In this document: piece by piece, positions 54,446 to 63,717 of the stretch
How the letters are laid out: every line of letters begins with the position of its first letter
How positions within the stretch are numbered: the stretch's first letter is position 1
Assembly (NCBI GenBank): GCA_025846845.1
Contig: JAOYTL010000024.1
Coordinates: 8,548-72,547, forward strand
Length of the DNA stretch: 64,000 nt
Direction: 5' to 3'
DNA from: Alloboseaceae bacterium BT-24-1
Lineage (GTDB): Bacteria; Pseudomonadota; Alphaproteobacteria; Rhizobiales; Beijerinckiaceae
Program-made: the position numbers and the translations under genes
Notes under the pieces: model-generated
Seen by the model: only the letters and a program-made list of their open reading frames with translations
What the model was told of the DNA's origin: nothing
Databases searched by the model: none

Positions 54446-56548
54446 GTGAATATTCGCTCTGCCCTGCTGGGCTCGTCCGCGCTGCTGTTGGCTCCCATCG
54501 CCGCCCTGGCGCAGGGGGCAGAAGGTCGGCAAATCCAGCTCGACACGATCGTGGTCGAAGGGCAGGGCTCCGGCGAGAAGGGCGTCTTCAGCGCCAACGG
54601 CTATGTCGCCACATCCGGCCGCAGCGCAGCCAAGACCGACACGCCGCTGCTCGAGACACCGATGTCGATCTCGACGGTGACGCAGACGCAGCTCGAGCAG
54701 CGCAAGCCACAGAACCTGCTGGAGGCCTTGGCTTATACGCCGGGCGCGCGCATCGGCACCTATGGCTTCGATCCGCGCTACGATGCCTTCACCATCCGCG
54801 GCATCGACGTCACCCACAATGCCGTCTTCCGCGACGGCTTGCGCCAGATCGGCAGCCCGAACGGGCTGATGCGGCTCGAACCCTATGGGCTGGAGGCGAT
54901 CAGCGTGCTGCGCGGACCGGCCTCGGCGATCTACGGCGCCAGCACCAGCGCCGGCATCGTCGACCTGATCTCCAAGCGGCCGACCGAAACGCCGTTCCGC
55001 GAGATCGAGATCCAGGGCGGCTCCTTCGGCCGCAAGCAGTTCAACTTCGACTTTTCCGGTCCGGCCAATCCGGAGGGAACGCTGCTCTACCGGCTGACCG
55101 GCGTCATCCGCGACGCCAAGAGCGACATCAGCGCGATCAAGGACGACCGCATCTTCATCGCGCCGGCGCTGACCTGGAAGCCGAACGAGGCGACGAAGCT
55201 CACCGTGCTCGGCGAGTACATGGATTCGACCACGGGCGGCACGGCGGCCTATCTCAACCGGTACGGCCCTTATGTCGATCGCCAGGGTAATGTGCTGTCC
55301 AAGAGCCTGGGCGCGACCAAGCTCTATGTCGGCGACAAGCGCTACAACGATTTCCGCCAGCAGCAGGCCCGCATCGGCTACGAGTTCGAGCACAAGTTCG
55401 ACGAGGTCTTCACGCTGCGCCAGCGCGCCAGGTACCAGCAACTCGGCAACAACCAGCAATATGTCTATTTCGATCCCGGCCTGACCCGCGAGAACACCGC
55501 GGGCTTCTCGGTCGACACCTCGCTGGAGGCAAAGGTCCGGACCGGGGCGGTCGATCACACCCTGCTCGCCGGCGTCGATGTCAGCCGGCTGCACTACAAG
55601 AGCAAGGAAGCCTTTGGCGGCGTGCCGCTCGGCTACAACCCCGCCTTCCTGTGGCGGACCGAGCAGACGCTGACCACGACTGGCGTCTATCTTCAGGATC
55701 AGGTCAAATGGGGGAACTGGCGTCTCTCCGCCGGCGTTCGCCAGGACTGGGTCGACAGCAAGTTCGAGGCGGGCGCGGCCGGCGCCGTACCGACCGAAAG
55801 CAAGCGCAATGACGGCAAGTTCACCGGCCGGGCCGCGCTGTCTTATGTCACCGATTTCGGCCTCGCGCCCTATGTCAGCTACGGCACCTCCTTCGTGCCC
55901 AATCCCGGCACGGTGCTGAACGGCGGCGTCGCCCAGCCGACAATCGGCAAGCAGGCCGAGCTCGGCGTGAAATACGACCTGCCGGGCTACAACGCCTCGC
56001 TGCGCGCCGCGGTCTTCAACATCCGCCAGGACAATGGCGTGGTCTACGAGGTGGTCGACGGCCTCAACCGCCAGGTCCAGCTCGACCTGCGCTCCAGCGG
56101 CTTCGAGATCGAGGGCGTCGCCTCGCTGGCGAACGGGCTGAGCTTCCAGGCCTCCTATTCCTACAACGACGCCCGCATCAAGAAGCTGACCGCGGAGACC
56201 GTCGGCAACCCGCTGTCCAGCGTGCCCTATCACATGGCCTCGCTCTGGCTCGACTATACCGTCCAGAATGGGCCGGTACGCGGGCTCGGGGTCGGCGGCG
56301 GCGTGCGCTATGTCGGCTCCAGCCTCGGCGACAATCTCGGCCGGCCGGTCATCGACAACAAGGCGCGCACCTTCGTCGACGGCTCGATCCGCTATGACCT
56401 CGAAAACCTCAGCCCGCAGCTCAAGGGCATGCGGCTGCAGGTCAACGCCACCAACCTGCTGAACGAGGTCCAGCAGACCTGCACCGCCGGCTATTGCTAC
56501 TTCGACGAGGGCCGCAAGGTCATCGCCAGCCTGCGCTATCGCTGGTGA
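54446..56548 (+). CDS. TonB-dependent siderophore receptor (GTG start)
   Basis: This is a 700-residue outer-membrane receptor. GTG 54446 opens a signal peptide ending ALA near residue 22. The plug domain has TPMSISTVTQTQLEQRKPQNLLEAL and IRGIDVTHNAVFRDGL, typical of ferric-siderophore receptors such as FhuA/FoxA, and the barrel ends in a terminal Trp (ASLRYRW). An MFS importer and an FhuF-like reductase follow in the same operon, which supports siderophore uptake. No siderophore synthesis gene is nearby, so a foreign siderophore is likely. Confidence 0.93.
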   Translation: MNIRSALLGSSALLLAPIAALAQGAEGRQIQLDTIVVEGQGSGEKGVFSANGYVATSGRSAAKTDTPLLETPMSISTVTQTQLEQRKPQNLLEALAYTPGARIGTYGFDPRYDAFTIRGIDVTHNAVFRDGLRQIGSPNGLMRLEPYGLEAISVLRGPASAIYGASTSAGIVDLISKRPTETPFREIEIQGGSFGRKQFNFDFSGPANPEGTLLYRLTGVIRDAKSDISAIKDDRIFIAPALTWKPNEATKLTVLGEYMDSTTGGTAAYLNRYGPYVDRQGNVLSKSLGATKLYVGDKRYNDFRQQQARIGYEFEHKFDEVFTLRQRARYQQLGNNQQYVYFDPGLTRENTAGFSVDTSLEAKVRTGAVDHTLLAGVDVSRLHYKSKEAFGGVPLGYNPAFLWRTEQTLTTTGVYLQDQVKWGNWRLSAGVRQDWVDSKFEAGAAGAVPTESKRNDGKFTGRAALSYVTDFGLAPYVSYGTSFVPNPGTVLNGGVAQPTIGKQAELGVKYDLPGYNASLRAAVFNIRQDNGVVYEVVDGLNRQVQLDLRSSGFEIEGVASLANGLSFQASYSYNDARIKKLTAETVGNPLSSVPYHMASLWLDYTVQNGPVRGLGVGGGVRYVGSSLGDNLGRPVIDNKARTFVDGSIRYDLENLSPQLKGMRLQVNATNLLNEVQQTCTAGYCYFDEGRKVIASLRYRW

Positions 56549-56556
56549 GGGCGCTC

Positions 56557-57783
56557 ATGCACTCGCCCGCGGCGATCGTCCTCGCCATTGGCGGCCTCTA
56601 TGTCGGCCAGAGCATCATCGGCGGGCTGACCTTCATTGCCCTGCCGAGCGTGCTGCGTGAGCGCGGCCTGCCGCTCGACCAGATCGGCCTGACCTATCTT
56701 GCCGTGCTGCCCTGGGCGCTGAAGTTTTTGTGGGCGCCGGCGGTCGAGCGCTATCGGCTGCCCGATACCGGACCGGCGCGCTCGCGGACGATCGTGCTGG
56801 CGACGACGCTGGTCTCCGCCGTGGGGCTCGTCGCGGTCGGCCTGATCGGGCCGGTCGCCTTCGTCCCGCTGATCGCCGTCTTCGTGGTGATCGCCTTCTC
56901 CGCCTCGACCGGCGACATCGCCTGCGACGGTCATGCGGTCGAGACGCTGGCGCAGGCCCATCACGGCTGGGGCAACGCCGCCCAGGTCGGCGGGGCCTAT
57001 CTCGGCTCGGCGCTCGGCTCCGGTCTGTTCCTCGTGCTGGTGGCACGGTTCGACTGGCAATTGGCCACCTTCGCCATGGCCGGGCTGCTCATGTTGCTGG
57101 CATTGCCCTTCCTGCTCTCACCGGCTCCGGTCGCGCCGACACGGCGAACGCACCAGCCTTCGCTGAAGGAGGCGCTGAGGCGGCCGGAGATGCGTTCCGG
57201 CCTGCTGCTCGCCGCCGTCTATGTGCCGGCGCAGAAATGGGGCGTCGCGATGCTTGGACCCTATCTGGTCGACAGCGGGCTCGATCTGGCCTCGCTCGGC
57301 CTCGTCAACGGTATTGGCGGCCTTGCCGTCGGTTTCGCCTGCGCACTCATTGGCGGTGCTTTGGTGCGGGCTCTGGGCGCGCGCAGCGTGCTCGTCCTGG
57401 CGCTCGTGCTGCAGGCAGCTTCGCTCGCCGGGCTCGCCTTTGCCGCTTGGCGCGGCCTGCCGCAGCCGGTCGTGCTCGCGCTGGCGCTAGCGAGCTCGTC
57501 GGGCATCATGGCGCTTGGCTTCGTTGCGCTCTATGCCCGCTTCATGGCGCTGTCCGATCCGCGCCAGGCCGGCGTCGACTTCACCCTGCTGCAGTGCATG
57601 GACGGGCTGGTCAGCATGGCCGGCGGCATCGGCGCCGGCTGGGTCTCCCAGCATTTCGGCTACGGCGTCTGCTTTGCCCTTGCAGCCGGGGCGGCACTGG
57701 TCGCGGCGCCATTGGTCGCGTTGCTGAGCGGGCCTGCGGCTCCGGCGCAGCCGGTGGCGGGGGAGCAGGCGGCGCTCGGATGA
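56557..57783 (+). CDS. MFS transporter, RhtX/FptX siderophore-importer type
   Basis: This is a 408-residue inner-membrane protein with 12 predicted helices. The start region (LYVGQSIIGGLTFIALPSVLRERGLPLDQIGL, then LPWALKFLWAPAVERY) resembles the RhtX/FptX group that imports siderophores without an ABC transporter. ATG 56557 has GTGAGGG six bases upstream; a GTG at 56545 overlapping the receptor stop is also possible. It ends in a four-base overlap with the reductase gene. Confidence 0.88.
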   Translation: MHSPAAIVLAIGGLYVGQSIIGGLTFIALPSVLRERGLPLDQIGLTYLAVLPWALKFLWAPAVERYRLPDTGPARSRTIVLATTLVSAVGLVAVGLIGPVAFVPLIAVFVVIAFSASTGDIACDGHAVETLAQAHHGWGNAAQVGGAYLGSALGSGLFLVLVARFDWQLATFAMAGLLMLLALPFLLSPAPVAPTRRTHQPSLKEALRRPEMRSGLLLAAVYVPAQKWGVAMLGPYLVDSGLDLASLGLVNGIGGLAVGFACALIGGALVRALGARSVLVLALVLQAASLAGLAFAAWRGLPQPVVLALALASSSGIMALGFVALYARFMALSDPRQAGVDFTLLQCMDGLVSMAGGIGAGWVSQHFGYGVCFALAAGAALVAAPLVALLSGPAAPAQPVAGEQAALG

Positions 57784-58523
57784 GCTGGACGCCGCTGCCA
57801 TCCTTCACCTCCCGCTTTCCGGAGGCGCTGGCCTGGTATCGGGACAAGCTCGTGCTGCCTGGCGGAGCGGGGGAGACTGTCTCCGGGCAGGAGCTTCTGG
57901 CAGGCGCGGCCGACCGGCTGATGGCGCGCTTCGCGACGCTCTATCCCGACAGTGACCGGCGCGCATTGGTCTCGATGTGGTCGCAATGGCATTTCGGCGC
58001 GCTGGTCATCCCGGCGACGGTCGCGATCCTGCTGCGCGATCGCGACCTGCCACTGGAACTCGACCGGATCGCGATCGTGCCGCAGGACGTCGGGCTGACG
58101 AGCGCCATCGTCATTCCCGACGAAGGCGGGCGACGCGTTGACGGCAGCGATCCCTTCGCGCGCCTGTTCGACGGCCATGTCGCGCCTCTGGTCGCCCAGC
58201 TCGCTGGGCAGTTCCGGGTGTCGCCGCGGCTGCTCTGGGCCAATGCGGCGGCGATCTTCGAATGGACGCTGCAGCAGGTGCCGGCCGATCACGCCGACGC
58301 TGAAGCATTGGCTGCGGCGCGCCTGCGGCTGGAGCGACGTCTTGAGCCCTCCGGCCAGCGCAACCCGATGTTCGAGGCGGTGCGCTATCCCGTCGAGCAA
58401 GGCGAGCCGATCCGGCGTCGCAAGCTCTGCTGCCTGCGCTATCTGCTGGCGGGCGTCGCCGATTGCGGCAGCCTCTGTCCGTTGCACGCCGGCTGTGCTT
58501 CGGCGACGAGCAATGCGGCCTGA
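57780..58523 (+). CDS. FhuF-like ferric-siderophore reductase
   Basis: This is a 247-residue protein of the FhuF family, which frees iron from siderophores in the cytoplasm using a [2Fe-2S] cluster. The C-terminal cysteine set is CC-x10-C-x3-C (KLCCLRYLLAGVADCGSLCPL); the classic FhuF spacing is CC-x10-C-x2-C, so one extra residue lies between the last two. It starts with an ATGA overlap to the MFS gene and completes the uptake operon. Confidence 0.85.
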   Translation: MSWTPLPSFTSRFPEALAWYRDKLVLPGGAGETVSGQELLAGAADRLMARFATLYPDSDRRALVSMWSQWHFGALVIPATVAILLRDRDLPLELDRIAIVPQDVGLTSAIVIPDEGGRRVDGSDPFARLFDGHVAPLVAQLAGQFRVSPRLLWANAAAIFEWTLQQVPADHADAEALAAARLRLERRLEPSGQRNPMFEAVRYPVEQGEPIRRRKLCCLRYLLAGVADCGSLCPLHAGCASATSNAA

Positions 58524-58596
58524 CATCGCCCTGGCTCCACGCAAGTGTCGATCAAGCCGCTGGCGCACGTTGCGCCGGGGGTGTATCAGCCCGCCG

Positions 58597-59448
58597 ATGG
58601 CATTCAATGAGATCAGATCGGCCGAGGATCAGCCTTTCGGCACCTTCGCGCCCCAGGGCGGCATCGCCCGCATCATCGGCTGGACGCGCTGCGCTTCCGA
58701 CTCCTTCCTCGGGCGCAAATTCGCCTATGCGCTGCGCCGGCTCGGGCTCAACCGGCTCAAGGGCCAGCCCGTCGATATCGAGGCGCTCGGCGCGCAAATG
58801 CGGCTCTACCCCCAAGGCAATGTCTGCGAGAAGCGGGTGCTGTTCACGCCGCAGTACTTCGATCGCCAAGAGCGCGAGCTCCTGGCCTCGCGTATTCGCG
58901 ACGGCTTCTGCTTCATCGATATCGGCGCGAATATCGGCGCCTATTCGCTCTTCGTCGCGGCCCGCGCCGGCCGCGGCGCCCGTATCCTCGCGGTCGAGCC
59001 GCAGCCCGACATCTTCGCGCGGCTGACCTACAACATCGCCCAGAACCCGTTCGGCACGGTCAAGGCGGTTGCCTGCGCGCTCGCCGACAAGCCCGGCGAA
59101 CTGACGCTGTTCCTCGACCCTGCGAACAAGGGCGAATCGAGCGTGCGCATCCTGCGTTCCAGCAACGCGAACTCGGTCCGCGTTCCGGCGACGACGCTGC
59201 TCGCGCTGATGCAGGGCGAGGGCTATGAGCGGCTCGACGCGGTCAAGCTCGATGTCGAGGGCGCCGAGGACCTGATCCTCGAACCCTTCCTGCGCGATGC
59301 TCCGGAGGCGCTCTGGCCGGGCTTCGTCATTGTCGAGGATTCGCGGGGGCGTTGGCAGAGCGACCTGCCGGCGCTGCTGGAGAGCAAGGGCTACAAGCTG
59401 ATCGCCCAGACCCGGCTCAACCTCGTCTACGAGCGCACGACCTCGTGA
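58597..59448 (+). CDS. FkbM family methyltransferase
   Basis: This is a 283-residue protein with an FkbM-type S-adenosylmethionine-dependent methyltransferase fold. The SAM motif is FIDIGANIGAYSLF, followed by ILAVEPQPDIFARL, and LDAVKLDVEGAEDLIL is the family's late block. The target is unknown; relatives methylate sugars or natural products. No clear ribosome site precedes ATG 58597. It follows the FhuF-like gene by 73 bases; cotranscription is possible. Confidence 0.87.
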   Translation: MAFNEIRSAEDQPFGTFAPQGGIARIIGWTRCASDSFLGRKFAYALRRLGLNRLKGQPVDIEALGAQMRLYPQGNVCEKRVLFTPQYFDRQERELLASRIRDGFCFIDIGANIGAYSLFVAARAGRGARILAVEPQPDIFARLTYNIAQNPFGTVKAVACALADKPGELTLFLDPANKGESSVRILRSSNANSVRVPATTLLALMQGEGYERLDAVKLDVEGAEDLILEPFLRDAPEALWPGFVIVEDSRGRWQSDLPALLESKGYKLIAQTRLNLVYERTTS

Positions 59449-59505
59449 TACGCCGCGCCGCGCGCGCATAGCGGCCCCGACTGGCGCGCCGCTTGAGCGG
59501 TCGCG

Positions 59506-59529
59506 CGCAAGCAGCTTAGTTTGCTTGCG
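59506..59529. other. Perfect 8-bp hairpin between fkbM and the CinA-N-like gene
   Basis: CGCAAGCA (59506-59513) and TGCTTGCG (59522-59529) form a perfect stem with an 8-base loop. It is not followed by a T-run, so it may be a weak terminator or a leader structure. Confidence 0.35.
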
Positions 59530-59576
59530 TATCGGGGCACGCATGCGGCGTTTTTTCGAACAGCAGGACAATGCCC

Positions 59577-60341
59577 ATGACGGCAGCGCCATCGCTCGCC
59601 TTTCCGCCCGTCATCACCGCGGCGATCCTGGTGATCGGCGACGAGATTCTGTCCGGCCGGACCAAGGACAAGAACATCGGCTATATCGCCGAGTACCTGA
59701 CCAATATCGGCATCGAGCTGCGCGAGGTCCGGGTCGTGCCCGACCTGACTGACGAGATCGTCTCGGCGCTGAATGCGCTGCGCTCGCGCTACAGCTATGT
59801 CTTCACCACCGGCGGCATCGGCCCGACCCATGACGACATCACGGCGGATGCGGTCGCGGCCGCCTTCGGCGTGCCGATCGACCATGATCCGCGCGCCGTT
59901 GCCATGCTGCTGGAGCGCTTCCCGCAGGATCAGCTCAACGAGGCGCGGATGCGAATGGCCCGTATCCCGGCGGGGGCCGATCTCATCGCCAATTCGGTGT
60001 CGAAGGCGCCGGGCTTCAGGATCGGCAACGTCCATGTCATGGCCGGCGTCCCGGCGATCATGCAGGCCATGCTCGACGTCGTCGCGCCGACGCTGAAGAC
60101 CGGCGCCAAGATCCTGTCGGAGACGGTGAGGGCCGGCCTGAAGGAAGGCGATATCGGCACGCCGCTGGCCGAGATCGCGAAAGCTCATCCCGACTGCTCG
60201 ATCGGCTCCTATCCGTTCTGGTCCGAGACCGGGCCGGACACCAACATCGTCATCCGCTCGCGCGACCCTGAAAAGCTGATGACGGCGACGGCGGCCGTGC
60301 AGGCGATGGTCGAAATCGAGCGAAAGCGCCTTAGCGCATAG
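59577..60341 (+). CDS. Molybdopterin-binding (CinA N-terminal-like) protein
   Basis: This is a 254-residue protein with a MoCF/MogA-like fold as in the N-terminal half of CinA: ILVIGDEILSGRTKDKN at the start and FTTGGIGPTHDDITADAVAAAFG. It lacks the C-terminal nicotinamide-amide hydrolase domain of full CinA, which is common in alphaproteobacteria. ATG 59577 is preferred over 59571 because AGGA is eight bases upstream of it. Function is not settled; molybdopterin binding is inferred from the fold. Confidence 0.87.
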   Translation: MTAAPSLAFPPVITAAILVIGDEILSGRTKDKNIGYIAEYLTNIGIELREVRVVPDLTDEIVSALNALRSRYSYVFTTGGIGPTHDDITADAVAAAFGVPIDHDPRAVAMLLERFPQDQLNEARMRMARIPAGADLIANSVSKAPGFRIGNVHVMAGVPAIMQAMLDVVAPTLKTGAKILSETVRAGLKEGDIGTPLAEIAKAHPDCSIGSYPFWSETGPDTNIVIRSRDPEKLMTATAAVQAMVEIERKRLSA

Positions 60342-60707
60342 AGTGCATCATGCAATATATACAACTTTTAGTCTAAGGCCTTCAGATTTCTAACGCCGTT
60401 CAAAGTTTAATTGAGCAACAGTCTGGAATAATTCTCAAGTATCTCTAGGGCACGATTAGGAGAGCTTCTATTTGATTTCGCGAGCTTTAATAAACTTAGC
60501 CTGCTAATAAGATCGGATACACTCAATTCCATTGAATGTATTCAGTCTTTAGGTGGCGGTTGATTTATGGTGGTGTTTTCAATTGCCCTAACGTCATATT
60601 GATTTTTAATCTAGTAAGTGTCTTCGCTTAGCGAGTCGTAAACCATTCTCAGCCATTCTGATCTTGCGGGCCAGGAGTCCGCGAGGGCTGAATGCGGGGG
60701 ATGGGGC
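60342..60707. promoter_or_regulatory. AT-rich leader region of the double-PAS chemoreceptor gene
   Basis: These 366 bases are strikingly AT-rich compared with the rest of the window and hold no gene that I can support. TCAATTCCATTGA (60523-60535) is a small perfect hairpin. There are several TTTAAT and TAATAA tracts. The last 60 bases return to normal composition. The region may carry the receptor promoter, a regulatory RNA or the edge of transferred DNA. Confidence 0.5.
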
Positions 60708-62531
60708 ATGCGGCTAAATCCATTTGCGGGCGGCGCTTCGCGCCGTGAGCTTGAAAGTGAAATGGCGGCGCTGAACCGCGCCATGGCGGTGATCAGTTTC
60801 AAGCTCGACGGCACGATTCTCGATGCCAACGAGAATTTCCTGAAGGCAGTGGGCTACACGCTGGACCAGGTGCGGGGGCGCCATCACAGCATGTTCGTCT
60901 TGAAGGAGGAGGCCGCGAGCGCCGAGTACAAGGCGTTCTGGGAGCGGCTGCGGCAGGGCGAATACGACGCGCGACAGTTTCTCCGCGTCGCTGCCGATGG
61001 TAGCGAGTTCTGGATCGAGGCGAGCTACAATCCGGTCTTCAATGCCAGAGGCAAGCCGGTCAAGGTCATCAAGTTCGCGACCGTGATCACCGACCAGAAG
61101 AACCGCGAGGCCGACCTGGCCGGGCAGGTCGCGGCGATCGGCAAGGCGATGGCGGTGATCGAGTTCACGCTCGACGGCCATATCCTCGACGCCAACGAGA
61201 ACTTCCTCGCCGTCACCGGCTATGCGCTCGACGAGATCAAGGGCAAGCACCACGCCATGTTCTGCGACGCGGCCTATCGCAGCTCGGCGGAGTATCGCAC
61301 CTTCTGGGAGAAGCTCGGCCGCGGCGAATACGATTCCGGCCAGTACCAGCGCTTCGGCAAGGCCGGCCGCGAGGTCTGGATCCAGGCGAGTTACAATCCG
61401 ATCATGGACGCCAAGGGCCGGCCGCTGAAGGTGGTGAAATACGCCACCGACATCAGCGAGCAGAAGGCGGCGCGCCAGCTCGCCAAGGCGGTCGGCGAGG
61501 CGCAGGCCGTCATCGGCCGGGCCAAGGGCAAGGATCTGACGAGCCGCATCGACATGGCCGGCAAGGAGGGCGAGGTCGGGGTTCTCTGCGGCGGCATCAA
61601 CGAGCTGATCGAGACGATGGCGGAGGTGATCGGCGCCGTCGGCGCGATCTCCGGCAAGGTCGGCACGGCCGCCGACAAGATGGCGGGTGAGAGCCTCGAA
61701 CTCGCCGAGCGCGCCGAGGCCCAGGCTTCGAGCCTGCAGGAGACGGCGGCGACGACCGAGGAGCTCGCGGCCTCGATCAAGACCAGCGCCGGCAATTCGC
61801 GCCAGGCGGCGGCGCTCGGCGACGAGGCCAAGGCCGTGGCCTCGCGCGGCGGGGTGATCGTCATTGATGCGGTCGCGGCGATGGGGCGGATCGAGCAGGC
61901 CTCGGCCTCGATCGCCGACATCATCTCGATGATCGACGAGATCTCCTTCCAGACCAACCTGCTCGCGCTCAATGCCGCGGTCGAGGCAGCGCGTGCCGGC
62001 GATGCCGGTCGCGGCTTTGCGGTCGTCGCCTCGGAGGTCAGGGCGCTTGCCGGCCGCTCCAGCGAATCCGCCAACGGCATCAAGGCGCTGATCGCCAATT
62101 CGAGCCAGCAGGTCCGCTCCGGCGTGCAGCTGGTCAAGGATACCGGCCGGACGCTCGAGGAGATCGTCGATGCGGCCAATCGCGTCGCCGGCACCATCGC
62201 CGAAATCTCGAGCGCGGCGACGGAGCAGGCCAATGGCGTCGAGGAAATGGCCAAGACCGTCGCCCATATGGACGAGATGACGCAGCAGAATTCGCTGATG
62301 GCCGATTCCAGCTCGAAGCTGTCGCGCGATCTGCAGGCCGAGACGCAAGCGCTGGCGGCGCTGGTCGGCGCCTTCCGGCTCGGCGGCAGCGAGCAGCCGG
62401 CTGCGCTCGCCGCAAATCTGCGCTCCGTGCTGCCGGCGATGAAGGCGGCGGCTGCGCCGGCGAAACCCATGCCGCTGCCGCGCGCCAGGGTGGCGGGTGG
62501 GCGGGGCGATGACGGCTGGGCCGAGTTCTGA
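60708..62531 (+). CDS. Double-PAS methyl-accepting chemotaxis protein (soluble, Aer-like)
   Basis: This is a 607-residue cytoplasmic chemoreceptor. Two related PAS domains (about residues 20-135 and 140-255, each with GTILDANENFL/GHILDANENFL and FWIEASYNP/VWIQASYNP) probably bind a flavin or heme. A short HAMP-like linker and the MCP signalling domain follow, with the tip QTNLLALNAAVEAARAGDAGRGFAVVA. The chain ends GWAEF, which fits the xWxxF pentapeptide that tethers CheR and CheB. No transmembrane helix is visible, so it may sense redox state or oxygen. It is a single gene behind an AT-rich leader. Confidence 0.92.
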   Translation: MRLNPFAGGASRRELESEMAALNRAMAVISFKLDGTILDANENFLKAVGYTLDQVRGRHHSMFVLKEEAASAEYKAFWERLRQGEYDARQFLRVAADGSEFWIEASYNPVFNARGKPVKVIKFATVITDQKNREADLAGQVAAIGKAMAVIEFTLDGHILDANENFLAVTGYALDEIKGKHHAMFCDAAYRSSAEYRTFWEKLGRGEYDSGQYQRFGKAGREVWIQASYNPIMDAKGRPLKVVKYATDISEQKAARQLAKAVGEAQAVIGRAKGKDLTSRIDMAGKEGEVGVLCGGINELIETMAEVIGAVGAISGKVGTAADKMAGESLELAERAEAQASSLQETAATTEELAASIKTSAGNSRQAAALGDEAKAVASRGGVIVIDAVAAMGRIEQASASIADIISMIDEISFQTNLLALNAAVEAARAGDAGRGFAVVASEVRALAGRSSESANGIKALIANSSQQVRSGVQLVKDTGRTLEEIVDAANRVAGTIAEISSAATEQANGVEEMAKTVAHMDEMTQQNSLMADSSSKLSRDLQAETQALAALVGAFRLGGSEQPAALAANLRSVLPAMKAAAAPAKPMPLPRARVAGGRGDDGWAEF

Positions 62532-62535
62532 ACGA

Positions 62536-63030
62536 TCAGGCGATCGCGACCGAGGCCGCGAGCAGAACGAGCGCGAGCGTCGCGAAGACGGCGCGGATGG
62601 CGTGTCCGCGTTCCCAGCGGTCGCGCAGCGCCGTCCAGTCGCCACCTGCCTGGTCGCCGGCGCCGATGGCGAAGAAGCCCTGGCTGGCGGCGTCGACCTC
62701 AGAGTCCTTCAGCCAGAACCGGTTCACCGGGTGGACGAGTAGCCAATAGAGCGCGTGGACCGTGAGTGCGCTGGCACAGGCGGCCCAGGCGAGCCCCGAG
62801 GCGGCGCTGCCGGGCGGGAGCATCAATGCGAGCACGGCGCTGACGAGGATCGTGCCGATCTCGCCGAGGCCGCCGCCGATGGTGAAGCCAGGATAATAGA
62901 TCGGCTGGACGGCGAGATAGTGCTCCTGCGCCAGCCTGAGCTTGCCCGGCATCTCCAGTGCATGGCCGAGCGCGGCCGTCATCGAGAGGGCGGCGAGCAG
63001 GATCGCGAGAATCTGGACGGCGAAGAGCAT
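62536..63030 (-). CDS. DUF1772 (anthrone oxygenase-like) membrane protein
   Basis: This is a 164-residue membrane protein with four hydrophobic helices, matching the DUF1772 family; blocks include ALGHALEMPGKLRL and WLLVHPVNRFWL. GGAG lies seven bases upstream of ATG 63030, which sets the start. Some fungal members are anthrone oxygenases, but bacterial roles are unknown. It is convergent with the chemoreceptor gene and divergent from gpt. Confidence 0.82.
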   Translation of the reverse strand: MLFAVQILAILLAALSMTAALGHALEMPGKLRLAQEHYLAVQPIYYPGFTIGGGLGEIGTILVSAVLALMLPPGSAASGLAWAACASALTVHALYWLLVHPVNRFWLKDSEVDAASQGFFAIGAGDQAGGDWTALRDRWERGHAIRAVFATLALVLLAASVAIA

Positions 63031-63196
63031 GATACGGCTCCGTTGTTGTTCCTGTCGTTTCAGCAACCGCTAGCGGCTGCGATCGTTCCGATCTCCCGCC
63101 GCTGCGCCGGGGATTGTGGCTCTGTGGCTCTTGCCAGCGTCCTCCGGATGCGCTTTGCGGAAAGGCTCTTTCTTTAAGTCTGCCGCAGGACCAGCC

Positions 63197-63706
63197 ATGG
63201 CCGAACCGAGCGCCAACAAGGCCTTTCCCGTTTCCTGGGACCAGTTCCACCGCGACGCCCGCGCGCTCGCCTGGCGCCTTGCCGATGCCGGCCCGTTCGA
63301 GGCGATGGTCTGCATCACCCGCGGCGGGCTGGTGCCGGCGGCGATCATCTGCCGCGAGCTCGGCCTGCGCATGATCGAGACGGTCTGCGTCGCGAGCTAT
63401 CACGACTACAAGAACCAGTCCGAGCTCAAGGTGATGAAGGAGATCGCCCCCTCGATCCGCGCCATCGGCGACGGCAAGGGCAAGGGCGTGCTCGTCGTCG
63501 ACGACCTGACCGACACCGGCAAGACCGCCCGCGTCGTGCGCGAGATGCTGCCCAACGCCCATTTCGCCACGGTCTACGCCAAGCCGGCTGGCGTGCCTGT
63601 GGTCGACACCTTCGTCACCGAGGTCAGCCAGGACACCTGGATCTATTTCCCCTGGGACATGGGCCTGTCCTATGTCGAGCCGATCGCCAAGGACCATAAG
63701 GGCTGA
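63197..63706 (+). CDS. gpt: Xanthine-guanine phosphoribosyltransferase
   Basis: This is a 169-residue purine salvage enzyme that converts xanthine, guanine or hypoxanthine to the nucleotide with PRPP. The PRPP-binding motif VLVVDDLTDTGKTA and the early ITRGGLVPA block match Gpt; YFPWDMGLSY near the end contacts the base. AGGA precedes ATG 63197 by seven bases. It is a single gene. Confidence 0.95.
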   Translation: MAEPSANKAFPVSWDQFHRDARALAWRLADAGPFEAMVCITRGGLVPAAIICRELGLRMIETVCVASYHDYKNQSELKVMKEIAPSIRAIGDGKGKGVLVVDDLTDTGKTARVVREMLPNAHFATVYAKPAGVPVVDTFVTEVSQDTWIYFPWDMGLSYVEPIAKDHKG

Positions 63707-63717
63707 GCGCGCGGCCC

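Noticed and set aside
54368..56233. A 621-codon open frame opposite the TonB receptor
   Set aside because: The receptor has signal peptide, plug and barrel features in the right order; the antisense frame has no recognisable features.
60714..62645. A 643-codon open frame opposite the double-PAS chemoreceptor
   Set aside because: The plus-strand protein has complete PAS and MCP motifs; the antisense product has none.
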